Shown: positions 43,372-51,024 of the stretch, one piece after another | How the letters are laid out: every line of letters starts with the position of its first letter | How positions within the stretch are numbered: the stretch's first letter is position 1 | NCBI RefSeq assembly: GCF_038051945.1 | Contig: NZ_CP150302.1 | Span: 1,364,001-1,428,000, forward strand | DNA length: 64,000 nt | Source of the DNA: Paenibacillus sp. FSL H3-0469 | GTDB taxonomy: Bacteria > Bacillota > Bacilli > Paenibacillales > Paenibacillaceae | Reading direction: 5' to 3' | Position numbers and translations under genes: made by a program | The notes under the pieces: model-generated | Seen by the model: the letters and a program-made list of their open reading frames with translations, nothing else | Databases searched by the model: none | Told to the model about the DNA's origin: nothing

Positions 43372-43758
43372 TTACGGGGACCACGTACCGGCAACTAAGT
43401 AGTCGATGAAATCAAAATTAGAAGGATATGCTGACAAAGCATAATAGGTGCCTTGTCCACCATAACCGGAGTTGTAAGATAGTCCTCTATATCCAGCCGT
43501 AGATACATTCGTCACTATGTTGGTTGCATTAATAGAACTATAAGGCTGTGGCGATAAAAAATAATTAGTCGGTGTTGCTGAATAACTTGGATTCACATAA
43601 GCTGAATTCGTTGTATCCACTCTGTGTAAGTCAGTAGAAACCAAACTGCCGACAAAAGGAGGCTGTAAATAGAAGGCGTAAGAAAGGGCAAATGCAGAAG
43701 TAGGTACACCAACACCAAGAAGCAAAGCAAGAACGGAACTGACAATGCGCTTTTTCAT
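43372..43758 (-). CDS. Secreted DUF2712/lactococcin-972-like peptide
   Basis: 128 residues with a Sec signal peptide (MKKRIVSSVLALLLGVGVPTSAFA, cleavage after AFA at about 24). The mature 104 residues are Ser/Thr/Asn/Tyr-rich and strand-like (HRVDTTNSAYVNPSYS, TYYALSAYPSN) and end VAGTWSP. This is the profile of DUF2712 proteins associated with lactococcin 972-type bacteriocin loci. It stands alone upstream of the lipoprotein/ABC genes. GGAGGGAAT precedes the ATG. A bacteriocin or surface-signal role is inferred. Confidence 0.72.
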   Translation of the reverse strand: MKKRIVSSVLALLLGVGVPTSAFALSYAFYLQPPFVGSLVSTDLHRVDTTNSAYVNPSYSATPTNYFLSPQPYSSINATNIVTNVSTAGYRGLSYNSGYGGQGTYYALSAYPSNFDFIDYLVAGTWSP

Positions 43759-43985
43759 GAGTACATTCCCTCCGTACTATAGTATTTGTCATATAATAAA
43801 TTAACTTGTACTTAACTCGCATTCATCCAAGTTAACTATGACCACCTTAATTGGAACTATTCTCCTTAAATATATAGACAATCCTAATCTGTTTCTGCAA
43901 CACTTTTCGCTAAAAAAAACATATATTGGACGATATTCTCATCTGTTTATTCTCATGTAAATCTCTTTAGGTGTTATTCGGTATA
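43759..43985. promoter_or_regulatory. AT-rich gap between sigma factor and DUF2712 genes
   Basis: The gap holds no gene and should contain the promoter of the DUF2712 operon, possibly recognised by the adjacent sigma factor. I see no convincing terminator and cannot define the -35/-10 boxes by eye. Confidence 0.35.
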
Positions 43986-44549
43986 TTATAGCCCCTCATT
44001 TTTCAGTATATTTAAAGCTCTCCGCCGGGCACGGGTTAAATATCCTCTAATATTATTTACCGGGATGTCCATAACTTGAGAGATCTCTTTATCACTCATT
44101 TCTAGGTTGTATTTATGATAGAGTAGGTATCTGTCACGTTCGGATAACTGCTCCAATAATTTAGCAATTTCTTCGTTTGTTTCTTTAGCAGTACTAATCT
44201 CTTCTACTGTAGCATTGACATCGGAAATAGATTCTATCATTTCATCTGACAACCCCAGAAACATATATTTATGTTTTTTAGCTCGCCTCTTAATATAATT
44301 AATAGAAATGTTTCTTATGGTGTAGGCAATGTATGTAGTCCTTTTGGAACCCTCAAGTAGCGATAAAGTTTCAATTCTTTCAATCAATTTTATAAAAGCA
44401 TCATTAATCAGATCATCGACCACATTGTAATCGTATGTAACCTCATAGGCCTTTTTCTTCATTAAAGGGTAATATTGTAGATATAATTCGCTTATGAATT
44501 TTTTATCCTCTTCTGTCTCTAAAGTTGAGATGACATGTAAAGGAAGCAT
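43986..44549 (-). CDS. Sigma-70 family (ECF-like) RNA polymerase sigma factor
   Basis: 187 residues from ATG 44549 (AAGGAGGAAAAA upstream). Region 2 spans about 22-90 (YYPLMKKKAYEVTYDYNVVDDLINDAFIKL, then IAYTIRNISINYIKRRAKKH). Region 4 spans about 130-180, with the helix-turn-helix LYHKYNLEMSDKEISQVMDIPVNNIRGYLTRARRRA. It lacks regions 1 and 3. No anti-sigma gene is adjacent. Located at the head of the DUF2712 locus on the same strand, it probably drives that operon (inference). Confidence 0.87.
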   Translation of the reverse strand: MLPLHVISTLETEEDKKFISELYLQYYPLMKKKAYEVTYDYNVVDDLINDAFIKLIERIETLSLLEGSKRTTYIAYTIRNISINYIKRRAKKHKYMFLGLSDEMIESISDVNATVEEISTAKETNEEIAKLLEQLSERDRYLLYHKYNLEMSDKEISQVMDIPVNNIRGYLTRARRRALNILKNEGL

Positions 44550-44824
44550 TTTTTCCTCCTTATGCAAATGAATTTTAAAATTAAATATTATTATACCTCT
44601 TAATCTTTAAATAATCTTCCTTTAATGGAATAAAAATACCAATCACTAATAAATATGATACACTGCCTCCCCCGTTCGCCTAGGATCGACAAAGAACCGA
44701 AGCAATTTGCGCCCCGGTTATTCGCTGTAAGTATGTTATTAGCATGAGTAACTTGTGATCCTAAACAAGATTTGTGATAATGAGCGTAACCTGTATCCCC
44801 CAAAATAAGGAAGAAGGTATACGT

Positions 44825-45166
44825 ATGAAGCTTTGTGGAGTCTGTATCCTCACTGACAATGCGCCGCGTCTGGCTGAATTTTATGAAATCGTGCTTAAGG
44901 AGTCTCCGGTTGTGGAAGGAACGCATTACGGATTTGACTGCGCCCAGCTTGCGGTCTACAATCCGGGCCAAGTGAACGTGGTCAATGACAAAAATATGTC
45001 TCTAATGTTCTATGTCCATGATGTCTTGGCTGAATATAACCGTCTAATGCAAGCCATCCCCGGCATCGGGATCACCTCTCCACCTGAGCGCAGACCGTGG
45101 GGCGCCTACTCGTTCTGGTTCCTTGATCCCGACGGGAATACCGTAAGCTTCATTGAGCAGAGGTAG
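44825..45166 (+). CDS. VOC/glyoxalase-family protein
   Basis: 113 residues from ATG 44825 (AAGGAAGAAGGT upstream). The single VOC repeat pair includes MKLCGVCILTDNAPRLAEFY at the start and GAYSFWFLDPDGNTVSFIEQ at the end, with the metal-binding glutamate near the C-terminus. Could be a lyase, dioxygenase or antibiotic-binding protein; not resolvable. Convergent with a truncated second VOC gene. Confidence 0.85.
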   Translation: MKLCGVCILTDNAPRLAEFYEIVLKESPVVEGTHYGFDCAQLAVYNPGQVNVVNDKNMSLMFYVHDVLAEYNRLMQAIPGIGITSPPERRPWGAYSFWFLDPDGNTVSFIEQR

Positions 45167-45180
45167 CTTGAAGGCTAGAT

Positions 45181-45396
45181 CTATACAGCGATATACCAGT
45201 ACACACCGAACTTATCGACGACTTCTGCACAGCAGGAGCTCCATGGAAGGGCGCCTAACGGAAATAGAACCGTGCCGCCCTTCGCCAGCATTTCGTATGC
45301 CCCTTTCACTTCTGCTTCACTCTCAAAGTTGATCCCATAACTCATCGTTGGGCGTGATTCCTCTAGTGATGATGCGAGCAATTTAAGCATCAGCAA
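45181..45396 (-). pseudogene. 3' remnant of a PhnB-like VOC gene
   Basis: The frame encodes only the C-terminal half of a PhnB/3-demethylubiquinone-like VOC protein: NFESEAEVKGAYEMLAKGG, then VLFPLGALPWSSCCAEVVDKFGVYWYI. The N-terminal half with the first strand set is missing, and no start or ribosome binding site is present. A deletion remnant. Confidence 0.75.
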
Positions 45397-45399
45397 GGA

Positions 45400-45552
45400 A
45401 TAACAAATTCAATGATTTTTTTATTTCTGGAATGCTTAAATAGTTAGGAAGGTCGAAAGTGGAGTTGAACGGCATTGATACAGTGGTGGAGTGAACTGTA
45501 ATAGTCTACCAATATCCACTGTCGTAATTCAGTTTTGCTTGATGCATTTGCA
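45400..45552. other. Intergenic stretch without recognisable genes
   Basis: AT-rich, with no open frame on either strand that resembles protein. It joins two gene remnants, so it is probably decayed DNA. Confidence 0.3.
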
Positions 45553-45870
45553 TTAAAATGTAAAAATCCCGTCTTCCTCGTAAGGAAAAAATTCAGGCAA
45601 TATAACCTGCACTCCGCCAGGCAGCAGGTTTAAATCTTCGATAATTTTTATTTCTGGTGGTTCCTTTTGACGTTCCCCTTTTAATTTCGATAAGTTCATA
45701 AGAAATTTGAGATGGGGTTTAAAAGCTCAATCTACAGTAGATGAAAACGAATTATTACTTTCATCGCAGATTAATGAACCTGTTTTATTTTTGCCTGTCC
45801 AACTTGAGTTGAAAATATGCTCTTTTCCTTTGCTGGGTAATTTCTCACCACATTGGTAACATTTCATGTT
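45553..45870 (-). pseudogene. HNH-type nuclease gene with in-frame stop
   Basis: ATG 45870 follows GAGGGAAC. The frame reads MKCYQCGEKLPSKGKEHIFN, continues with GSLICDESNNSFSSTVD, hits TGA, then stays open as AFKPHLKFLMNLSKLKGE and onward to FTF before TAA at 45553. CxxC ... EHIFN ... CDxxNN is the zinc/active-site plan of HNH_5-like endonucleases, but the expected second Cys of CDEC is Ser. Degenerate gene with a nonsense codon. Confidence 0.65.
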
Positions 45871-46102
45871 ACCAATGTTCCCTCTGATCCCCTCCAAATA
45901 ATCCATACCTCTATTGTTTAATAATTGCACAGATATTAGCTGACCAACGCCATAGAATCCAAAGACCTGTCTACAACTTTTTCTTACTTTAAAATGGGTA
46001 ATACTGGGCTTGTCCATCGTATAGCAATCATTTTATGTTCAGCTTCTTTAGCTATACTCTCTTTGTGTTAATAGCTCAATCTATAATTCTAAATACCTTA
46101 AA

Positions 46103-46813
46103 TTAATCTTCCAGCAATTCTGCTAGAATTTGATAATCATTGGCAGTTTTTAAAAACACACGATCAATGTTAAAACGATTATAGACCGTAAAGAGTACAA
46201 TAATTATTGATAGCAAGCTATAAACAAAGGTTGCACTTATAATACCGATAAGAGTTGTTTCGAGGCCAATTGCGCCTTGTAGAAATGCACCCCAAAGAGC
46301 AAATAAAAAAAGTCCTGTAACAGCAATCGTGAAAGTTACTTTCTTTTTCGACCTTTCCGAATATCTCAGAAAGTCTTCCGACAATTTCTTTCTCTCTTGA
46401 ACTGTCATGGTTAGCAAAGTCGGATTTAGTTCTTTAGCCAGATAAGCAACTAAAATCGGATGCCTATCTATTTCAAAGTATAATCTTAGCGGATTATCAG
46501 GTAGTAATTTATTAAAGGAAGGATCTTTTGCAACATTATGATATATCAAGAAGGTCGCATATCTCTGCAGAAAAAGACCAAGTAACAACAAAACAGAAAC
46601 AACCACAGCCCATGTAATTGAATCCCATTGAGAAGCCATTGCCCATACTTCCAGAGCGACACCACTGATGATACTTCCCCACACCACCCATTCTATTATT
46701 GTTGTTTTCTTAGTTTTATATCTATGCCTTAGATTTCTTGCTGCCTTCCGATATTCACTTACGACCTTATTTACTCGTTGTAGCGCCAAATATTTCCTTG
46801 TGAACGGATCCAT
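46103..46813 (-). CDS. Hypothetical membrane protein
   Basis: 236 residues from ATG 46813 (GGGAG 7 nt upstream; ATG 46819 is closer). A basic N-terminus (YRKAARNLRHRYKTKK), two membrane segments (about 42-90), a cytoplasmic middle region, then two more membrane segments (about 160-215). No recognised family. It might be an effector or accessory membrane protein of the surrounding AT-rich segment; no evidence decides this. Confidence 0.65.
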   Translation of the reverse strand: MDPFTRKYLALQRVNKVVSEYRKAARNLRHRYKTKKTTIIEWVVWGSIISGVALEVWAMASQWDSITWAVVVSVLLLLGLFLQRYATFLIYHNVAKDPSFNKLLPDNPLRLYFEIDRHPILVAYLAKELNPTLLTMTVQERKKLSEDFLRYSERSKKKVTFTIAVTGLFLFALWGAFLQGAIGLETTLIGIISATFVYSLLSIIIVLFTVYNRFNIDRVFLKTANDYQILAELLED

Positions 46814-46857
46814 TAGCATTCTCCCATTAATACAGTTTTATATTTTTTATACGCATG

Positions 46858-47085
46858 TTAACTGATTTGGGTTTCATGTAATTCCTTCTCCGGTTCTTTC
46901 GGATTCTCGAATAAATAGTTGGCCAGCTGTTCATTATTCGGATAGCATAAAGGTTACACCTTAAATTAGAAAGTCTTCGTTTTAAATATGGTTTGATCGA
47001 TGAAATTATCTTCAACCCACTGCTTCATAAAATAAATACAGTATTGCCTACCTCGTAAGGGCATGGTTTCACATTCATCCTCGAT
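46858..47085 (-). pseudogene. Degenerate coding remnant with two in-frame stops
   Basis: One reading frame reads EDECETMPLRGRQYCIYFM and KQWVEDNFIDQTIFKTKTF, then TAA, three codons, TAA, and then CYPNNEQLANYLFENPKEP to LHETQIS before the final TAA. Both halves look like protein and share a frame, so it is a decayed gene of unknown family. The other frames here encode nothing convincing. The rest of the gap to 47195 is empty. Confidence 0.5.
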
Positions 47086-47195
47086 TTAATCGAAGTTATC
47101 CACTTTTTTTCATTGTATAATTCCATAACAACAAAAAAACCGAAGCGCATTGCACTCCGGTCCCTTTCCACCTTATTTCTGCCTTCTTTTAATAA

Positions 47196-47468
47196 CTACT
47201 TCTCCCCCCTAAACACCTCAATCATCATTAACGCACCTATTTTATATCCTTGAATAAAAGACAAAGCCGACTGTAAAGAATTTGCGTCACTCTGCAAATC
47301 ATACAGCTGCTCCACTTGGTTGAAATCTTCTTCGGGTAGTCTTTCTTTGAGCACCTGCAATAAATCAATGATATTTTGATCAATCTTCTGTACCTCAGGA
47401 TTGCATGTATTGTTGAGTTCATTCGGACGCATTTTGCCGTAATAAAAATCCTCCAAAATAATGATCAT
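47196..47468 (-). CDS. Small 'LEDFYYG' protein, second copy
   Basis: 90 residues from ATG 47468, with GAAGGAGG upstream. Paralogue of the protein at 23329: LEDFYYGKMRPNE at the N-terminus, LPEEDFNQVEQLYDLQSD in the middle and a C-terminal IQGYKIGALMMIEV. Divergent from an XRE repressor across paired palindromes, just like the first copy. Function unknown. Confidence 0.75.
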   Translation of the reverse strand: MIIILEDFYYGKMRPNELNNTCNPEVQKIDQNIIDLLQVLKERLPEEDFNQVEQLYDLQSDANSLQSALSFIQGYKIGALMMIEVFRGEK

Positions 47469-47510
47469 CAGACCTCCTTCTGTGGACTTTCCCCCTAACA
47501 TGAATTAATT

Positions 47511-47553
47511 TTATGCGAAAACCGCATAAATTACAATATGCAATTTTCGCATA
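47511..47553. promoter_or_regulatory. Paired palindromic operators, copy A
   Basis: TTATGCG-AAAAC-CGCATAA (47511-47529, 7+5+7) and TATGC-AATTTTC-GCATA (47537-47553, 5+7+5) share the half-site TATGC(G), centred 25 bp apart as in the 23630-23672 operators. They lie between the divergent gene at 47468 and the XRE gene at 47581. Confidence 0.72.
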
Positions 47554-47580
47554 AAGTACACTTGGCTTGGGTGAAGAGCA

Positions 47581-47805
47581 TTGTATACAAAAATCCGCGA
47601 CTTACGCGAAGATAAAGATCTAACACAGCAACAAATGGCTGATCTATTACATATTACACAAACTACCTATTCTCGCTATGAAAATGGGATTTTAGATCTT
47701 CCTAGTGCCGTTCTGATTAAGCTAGCTAATTTCCATAACGTTAGTGTTGATTATATTCTGGGGCAGACTACTATTCCTAAGCGTTATCCTCCTACAAATG
47801 ATTAA
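47581..47805 (+). CDS. XRE-family repressor, tandem copy A
   Basis: 74 residues from TTG 47581 (the following copy has ATG at the same place). MYTKIRDLREDKDLTQQQMADLLHITQTTYSRYENGILDLP is a complete helix-turn-helix domain, followed by DYILGQT and a short basic tail. Preceded by the paired operators at 47511-47553, so autorepression is likely. Tandem duplicate of the next gene and paralogue of the repressor at 23702. Confidence 0.88.
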   Translation: MYTKIRDLREDKDLTQQQMADLLHITQTTYSRYENGILDLPSAVLIKLANFHNVSVDYILGQTTIPKRYPPTND

Positions 47806-47886
47806 TCTGGATCAGAAATGAACTTCATGTGAGCAATCACTCCAAAACAGCACTTTCGTATACTAAAACTCAGTCAGGCATAATTT

Positions 47887-47929
47887 TTATGCGAAAACCG
47901 CATAAATAACAATATGCATTTTACGTATA
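47887..47929. promoter_or_regulatory. Paired palindromic operators, copy B
   Basis: TTATGCG-AAAAC-CGCATAA (47887-47905) is identical to copy A. The second site TATGC-ATTTTAC-GTATA (47913-47929) has one altered arm position. It precedes the second XRE gene. The region 47806-47886 between copies holds no gene. Confidence 0.68.
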
Positions 47930-47956
47930 CCGTAAACTTGGCTTGGGTGATGAGCA

Positions 47957-48178
47957 ATGTATACAAGAATCCGCGACTTACGCGAAGATAAGGATCTGAC
48001 ACAGCAACAAATGGCTGAGCTTTTAAACATTACGCAAGCCACCTATTCCCGCTACGAGAATGGAAATTTAGATGTTCCAAGTGCCGTTCTAATTACGTTG
48101 GCTACTTTTCATAATGTTAGTATCGATTATATCTTGGGGCAGACTGATAGCCCTAAGCGTTATCCTTCAAGAAAATAA
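47957..48178 (+). CDS. XRE-family repressor, tandem copy B
   Basis: 73 residues from ATG 47957: MYTRIRDLREDKDLTQQQMAELLNITQATYSRYENGNLDVP, then DYILGQT. About four fifths identical to copy A, including the recognition helix, so both should bind the same half-site. The duplication unit includes the operators (about 376 bp). A strong terminator follows at 48193. Confidence 0.88.
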   Translation: MYTRIRDLREDKDLTQQQMAELLNITQATYSRYENGNLDVPSAVLITLATFHNVSIDYILGQTDSPKRYPSRK

Positions 48179-48192
48179 TAATCCGCAACCTA

Positions 48193-48230
48193 AACAAGTT
48201 CATGCTAAGAAGCACATGAACTTGTTTTTT
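48193..48230 (+). terminator. Rho-independent terminator of the tandem XRE genes
   Basis: Perfect 12-bp stem AACAAGTTCATG / CATGAACTTGTT with a 9-nt loop, then a T run (TTTTTTATTTTT). Confidence 0.9.
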
Positions 48231-48340
48231 ATTTTTGCATTACCCCTTCCATTTAAAAGGAAATAGACTTTCATGAAAAGAAGCTATTACCTATATAAAT
48301 TGAACTTGAAAAAACAGACAGGGAACAGTGGCGAAGGGGA

Positions 48341-48425
48341 ATTTCGGAACTGTAGGAGCGGTAGCGTCCTCCTCACCTGATTTCTCTACCGCTACAAGCG
48401 GTTTAATCACAGTCCATCCCGAAAT
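48341..48425. repeat. Imperfect inverted-repeat element (85 bp)
   Basis: The arms share ATTTCGG, ACTGT and AGCGGTAG in the same order from each end, with unequal spacers. The arm ends sit at 48341 and 48425 in an intergenic gap. It could be a miniature repeat, a decayed insertion-sequence end or a folded RNA element. It does not end in a T run. Confidence 0.45.
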
Positions 48426-48456
48426 ATAAAAATCATTAGTTCAATCTATAAAGGAA

Positions 48457-49743
48457 TTAGATGCCTTCAACGATACGCTTAGAGCGCAGCGACACTTGCT
48501 CCAATAACTCGTCTTCATCAATGGTGAGCAGTTGACGGCCTTGCATTAACACTTTTCCGTTAACGATGGTGGTGTCCACATCCGCTCCGTTAGCGCTGTA
48601 TGCGAGCAGTGAATGGATGTTGTGTATAGGCTGCAAGTGCGGTTTTCTCATATCAATCAAGATGATATCTGCCTTCTTCCCGATTTCCAATGTGCCCACC
48701 TCATGGGCAATGCGGAGCAATTCCGCACTTCCAGCCGTCGCCATGCGAAGAGTATCCATAGCGGGAAGCTTCGTGGGGTCCCCGTAATCCAACTTTTGCA
48801 GCCATGTTGCAGCCCGGATTTCCTCGAACATATCTAACGTGGTGGCGCTGCCCGCCCCATCCGTGCCTAAACCAATGGTAATCCCTTGGTCAGCCATATC
48901 CTTGATCGGCGCTATGCCGCAGCCAAGCTTGAGATTGCTTACTGGATTATGGGACACGCCACCCCGCATACTTTTCAAATACACAATATCACGGCGATTT
49001 AGATGCACGCTATGTGCGAGGAGCACATGTGCCCGTTCAAACAGACCGAGGTGATACAAATATTCGGTTGGGGTCTGATTATACTTTTCCCGTATCTGAA
49101 TGACTTCTTCTTTCGTTTCGGCCAAATGAGTATGTATCGGAATGTTCTCCTGCTCCGCCCAGTCGATAATCTCTCTAAAGGGCTGCGGAGGAACTGTGTA
49201 AGGGGAATGCGGCCCCAGCATGGTCGTGATTCTGCCTTCTGCTGCACCGCTCCAGTGACGAACAAGATCGAGCGCCTCCGACATTCGCCGCCCTCCGTCA
49301 TTTTCGAGGAAGGTGAGCCCCCGCGTTAAAGAAGCCCGCATACCGACCTCTTCTACTGCTGCCGCGATTTCATTCATATGGATGTACATGTCGGCGAAGG
49401 CAGTCGTACCCGATTTAATCATTTCCGCCATCGCGAGCTTCGCTCCCCAATAGATATCCTCTGGAGTCATTCGCGCTTCAGCAGGGAGCATTTTCTGGTT
49501 CAACCAATCCATAAGCTTCAAATCGTCGGAAAATCCCCGCAACAAGCTCATAGGTGTGTGTTGGTGAGCGTTGATTAGCCCAGGCATTGCTGCCATACCC
49601 TCGCCATGAATGACCACATCTGCCCCGGTGGAGATGATGGACTGAATGTCCGCTATGCGGTCCCCGTCGATGAGAATATCCCCGATATATGGTTCCTCGT
49701 TTCCCATGGTTAAGATGGTCGCGCCTTTGATTAACGTCTTCAT
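48457..49743 (-). CDS. mtaD: Amidohydrolase, 5'-methylthioadenosine/S-adenosylhomocysteine deaminase type
   Basis: 428-residue TIM-barrel amidohydrolase of the MtaD group. MPGLINAHQHTPMSLLRGFSDD (about 53) carries the metal HxH and the group's signature. HTHLAETKEE (about 202), AHSVHLNRRD (about 245) and GLGTDGAGSATTLDMFEEI (about 292) hold the remaining ligands. Deaminates MTA or SAH (EC 3.5.4.31/28) in the methionine-salvage area (family knowledge). GGAGGC precedes the ATG. Divergent from the MerR-methyltransferase gene over a MerR-like operator, so probably regulated by it. Confidence 0.88.
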   Translation of the reverse strand: MKTLIKGATILTMGNEEPYIGDILIDGDRIADIQSIISTGADVVIHGEGMAAMPGLINAHQHTPMSLLRGFSDDLKLMDWLNQKMLPAEARMTPEDIYWGAKLAMAEMIKSGTTAFADMYIHMNEIAAAVEEVGMRASLTRGLTFLENDGGRRMSEALDLVRHWSGAAEGRITTMLGPHSPYTVPPQPFREIIDWAEQENIPIHTHLAETKEEVIQIREKYNQTPTEYLYHLGLFERAHVLLAHSVHLNRRDIVYLKSMRGGVSHNPVSNLKLGCGIAPIKDMADQGITIGLGTDGAGSATTLDMFEEIRAATWLQKLDYGDPTKLPAMDTLRMATAGSAELLRIAHEVGTLEIGKKADIILIDMRKPHLQPIHNIHSLLAYSANGADVDTTIVNGKVLMQGRQLLTIDEDELLEQVSLRSKRIVEGI

Positions 49744-49778
49744 CGTGACAGCCTCCTTTTCTAGGGTTTATACTAAAC

Positions 49779-49801
49779 CTTGACGTTGAGTGAGGGTCAA
49801 G
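49779..49801. promoter_or_regulatory. MerR-type operator/promoter between mtaD-like and merR-like genes
   Basis: CTTGAC-N11-GTCAAG is a 23-bp dyad. On the minus strand TTGACC (49800-49795) and TAGTAT (49775-49770) are separated by 19 bp, the stretched spacer typical of MerR-activated promoters, and they point to the deaminase gene. The dyad lies between the two boxes and overlaps the -35, as expected for MerR proteins. Direct sequence features; regulation is inferred. Confidence 0.72.
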
Positions 49802-49821
49802 AACATAAAGGGGTCTGTCTC

Positions 49822-50817
49822 ATGAAAATAAAAGAAGTCGCTGATATGCTGAAAATATCGCAGCGCGCGATTCGGTTTTACGAAGAAAAAGGTCTTATTG
49901 CTCCTTCCAAACAAGATGACAATCAGTATCGGAGGTTTGACGAAGAAGACATTTGGCGCTTGCAGACGATCATTGCACTCAGGGAATCAGGAATGCCGGT
50001 TAGTGAGATTCGGACAGCACTACTGGATATCGAAGACCAAGGAAACAGTCAATTACGATATTTATTGGAACTCCAGCGATCCGTCATGTTCACCAAGTGG
50101 GTCGAAATGCAGCAGATTATCGAGACAACAGACCAAATGATTGAAACCCTTAAGAAAGATCATACCCTTCCGCTTGACGACATTTACATTCTGGCGGAGG
50201 GTTCGAGAAGACTGAGAGAACAACGGACATGGAAGGATAAGTGGGGGTATGACCGTTTGGCCGGCGTTCACGATCAGTTGGTTCAAGAGGACACACGGAA
50301 ATATGGGGACTATGATGAGGCGCTGCGCCTCGTCGTGAAATGGGTTTCGCCCATCCATGGAGAACGGGGCTTGGATATTGGAACGGGTACGGGAAATTTA
50401 GCCGGCCGACTGATCCATGAAGGCGTGGTGATGGCTGGGGTGGATCAGTCCAACGAAATGCTAAAGGAGTGCCAGCGTAAATTTCCAGAGATGGAGACCA
50501 AGCTTGGCAATTTCCTGGCATTGCCGTACCTTGACGGGAAATTTGATTTTATTGTTTCGAGCTTTGCCCTGCATCATCTGACGAGCGAACAAATGCTGCT
50601 CTCTATTCAGGAGATGCGCAGGGTCTTAAAACCTCACGGACGGATCTGCATCGCCGATTTGATGATTGACGGGGAAGGAAGCACAACGCATGAAGGTGAT
50701 GAGGATTCTATTCTACTCCCCAAGCTCATTGATTTATTAGAGGATAGCGGATGCATCACGAAACACCTTAAAGTAAATCGATTGTTGCATGTTGTTTTAG
50801 CAGTACCAATCCGGTAA
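49822..50817 (+). CDS. MerR regulator fused to a SAM-dependent methyltransferase
   Basis: 331 residues from ATG 49822 (AAAGGGG upstream). The N-terminal MerR helix-turn-helix reads MKIKEVADMLKISQRAIRFY, followed by GLIAPSKQDDNQYRRF and a coiled-coil linker to about 120. The C-terminal class I methyltransferase begins with motif I GLDIGTGTGNLAGR (about 185) and includes FDFIVSSFALHHL (about 240). MerR proteins usually sense a ligand through the C-terminal part; here that part may bind SAM or methylate something. Divergent from the MTA/SAH deaminase gene. Confidence 0.88.
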   Translation: MKIKEVADMLKISQRAIRFYEEKGLIAPSKQDDNQYRRFDEEDIWRLQTIIALRESGMPVSEIRTALLDIEDQGNSQLRYLLELQRSVMFTKWVEMQQIIETTDQMIETLKKDHTLPLDDIYILAEGSRRLREQRTWKDKWGYDRLAGVHDQLVQEDTRKYGDYDEALRLVVKWVSPIHGERGLDIGTGTGNLAGRLIHEGVVMAGVDQSNEMLKECQRKFPEMETKLGNFLALPYLDGKFDFIVSSFALHHLTSEQMLLSIQEMRRVLKPHGRICIADLMIDGEGSTTHEGDEDSILLPKLIDLLEDSGCITKHLKVNRLLHVVLAVPIR

Positions 50818-50845
50818 AAAACCTTACCCCTGCGTCAATGTTCAC

Positions 50846-51003
50846 CATACTGCTAGGTCCGAGGTTGAAGCAAACCCTGGTAGATATTTCAGGACATCAT
50901 CGGTATAAGCCAAAGTTCCCTGGTTCTGTAGCAAAAACTCTGCCAGAGCCGTAACGGCCTTGGTCGTTGAACCGAGTTCAAAGAGCGACTCTGCAGTGAC
51001 AGG
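50846..51003 (-). pseudogene. Fragment of a beta-lactamase-family gene
   Basis: The minus strand encodes RPVTAESLFELGSTTKAVTA, then QNQGTLAYTDDVLKYLPGF and a stop, matching the segment around STTK of the protein at 36109-37587 (PVTAESLFELGSTTKAFTALA ... LAFTDDVSQYLPEF). Only about 52 codons remain. Its DNA matches 37175-37340 at most positions. It ends just before the start signals of the gene at 51025. Confidence 0.82.
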
Positions 51004-51024
51004 CCTAAAATGGAGGGTAGCAAA

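Noticed and set aside
46827..47015. Basic 62-codon minus-strand frame
   Set aside because: It overlaps the degenerate remnant at 46858-47085, whose frame reads far more like protein.
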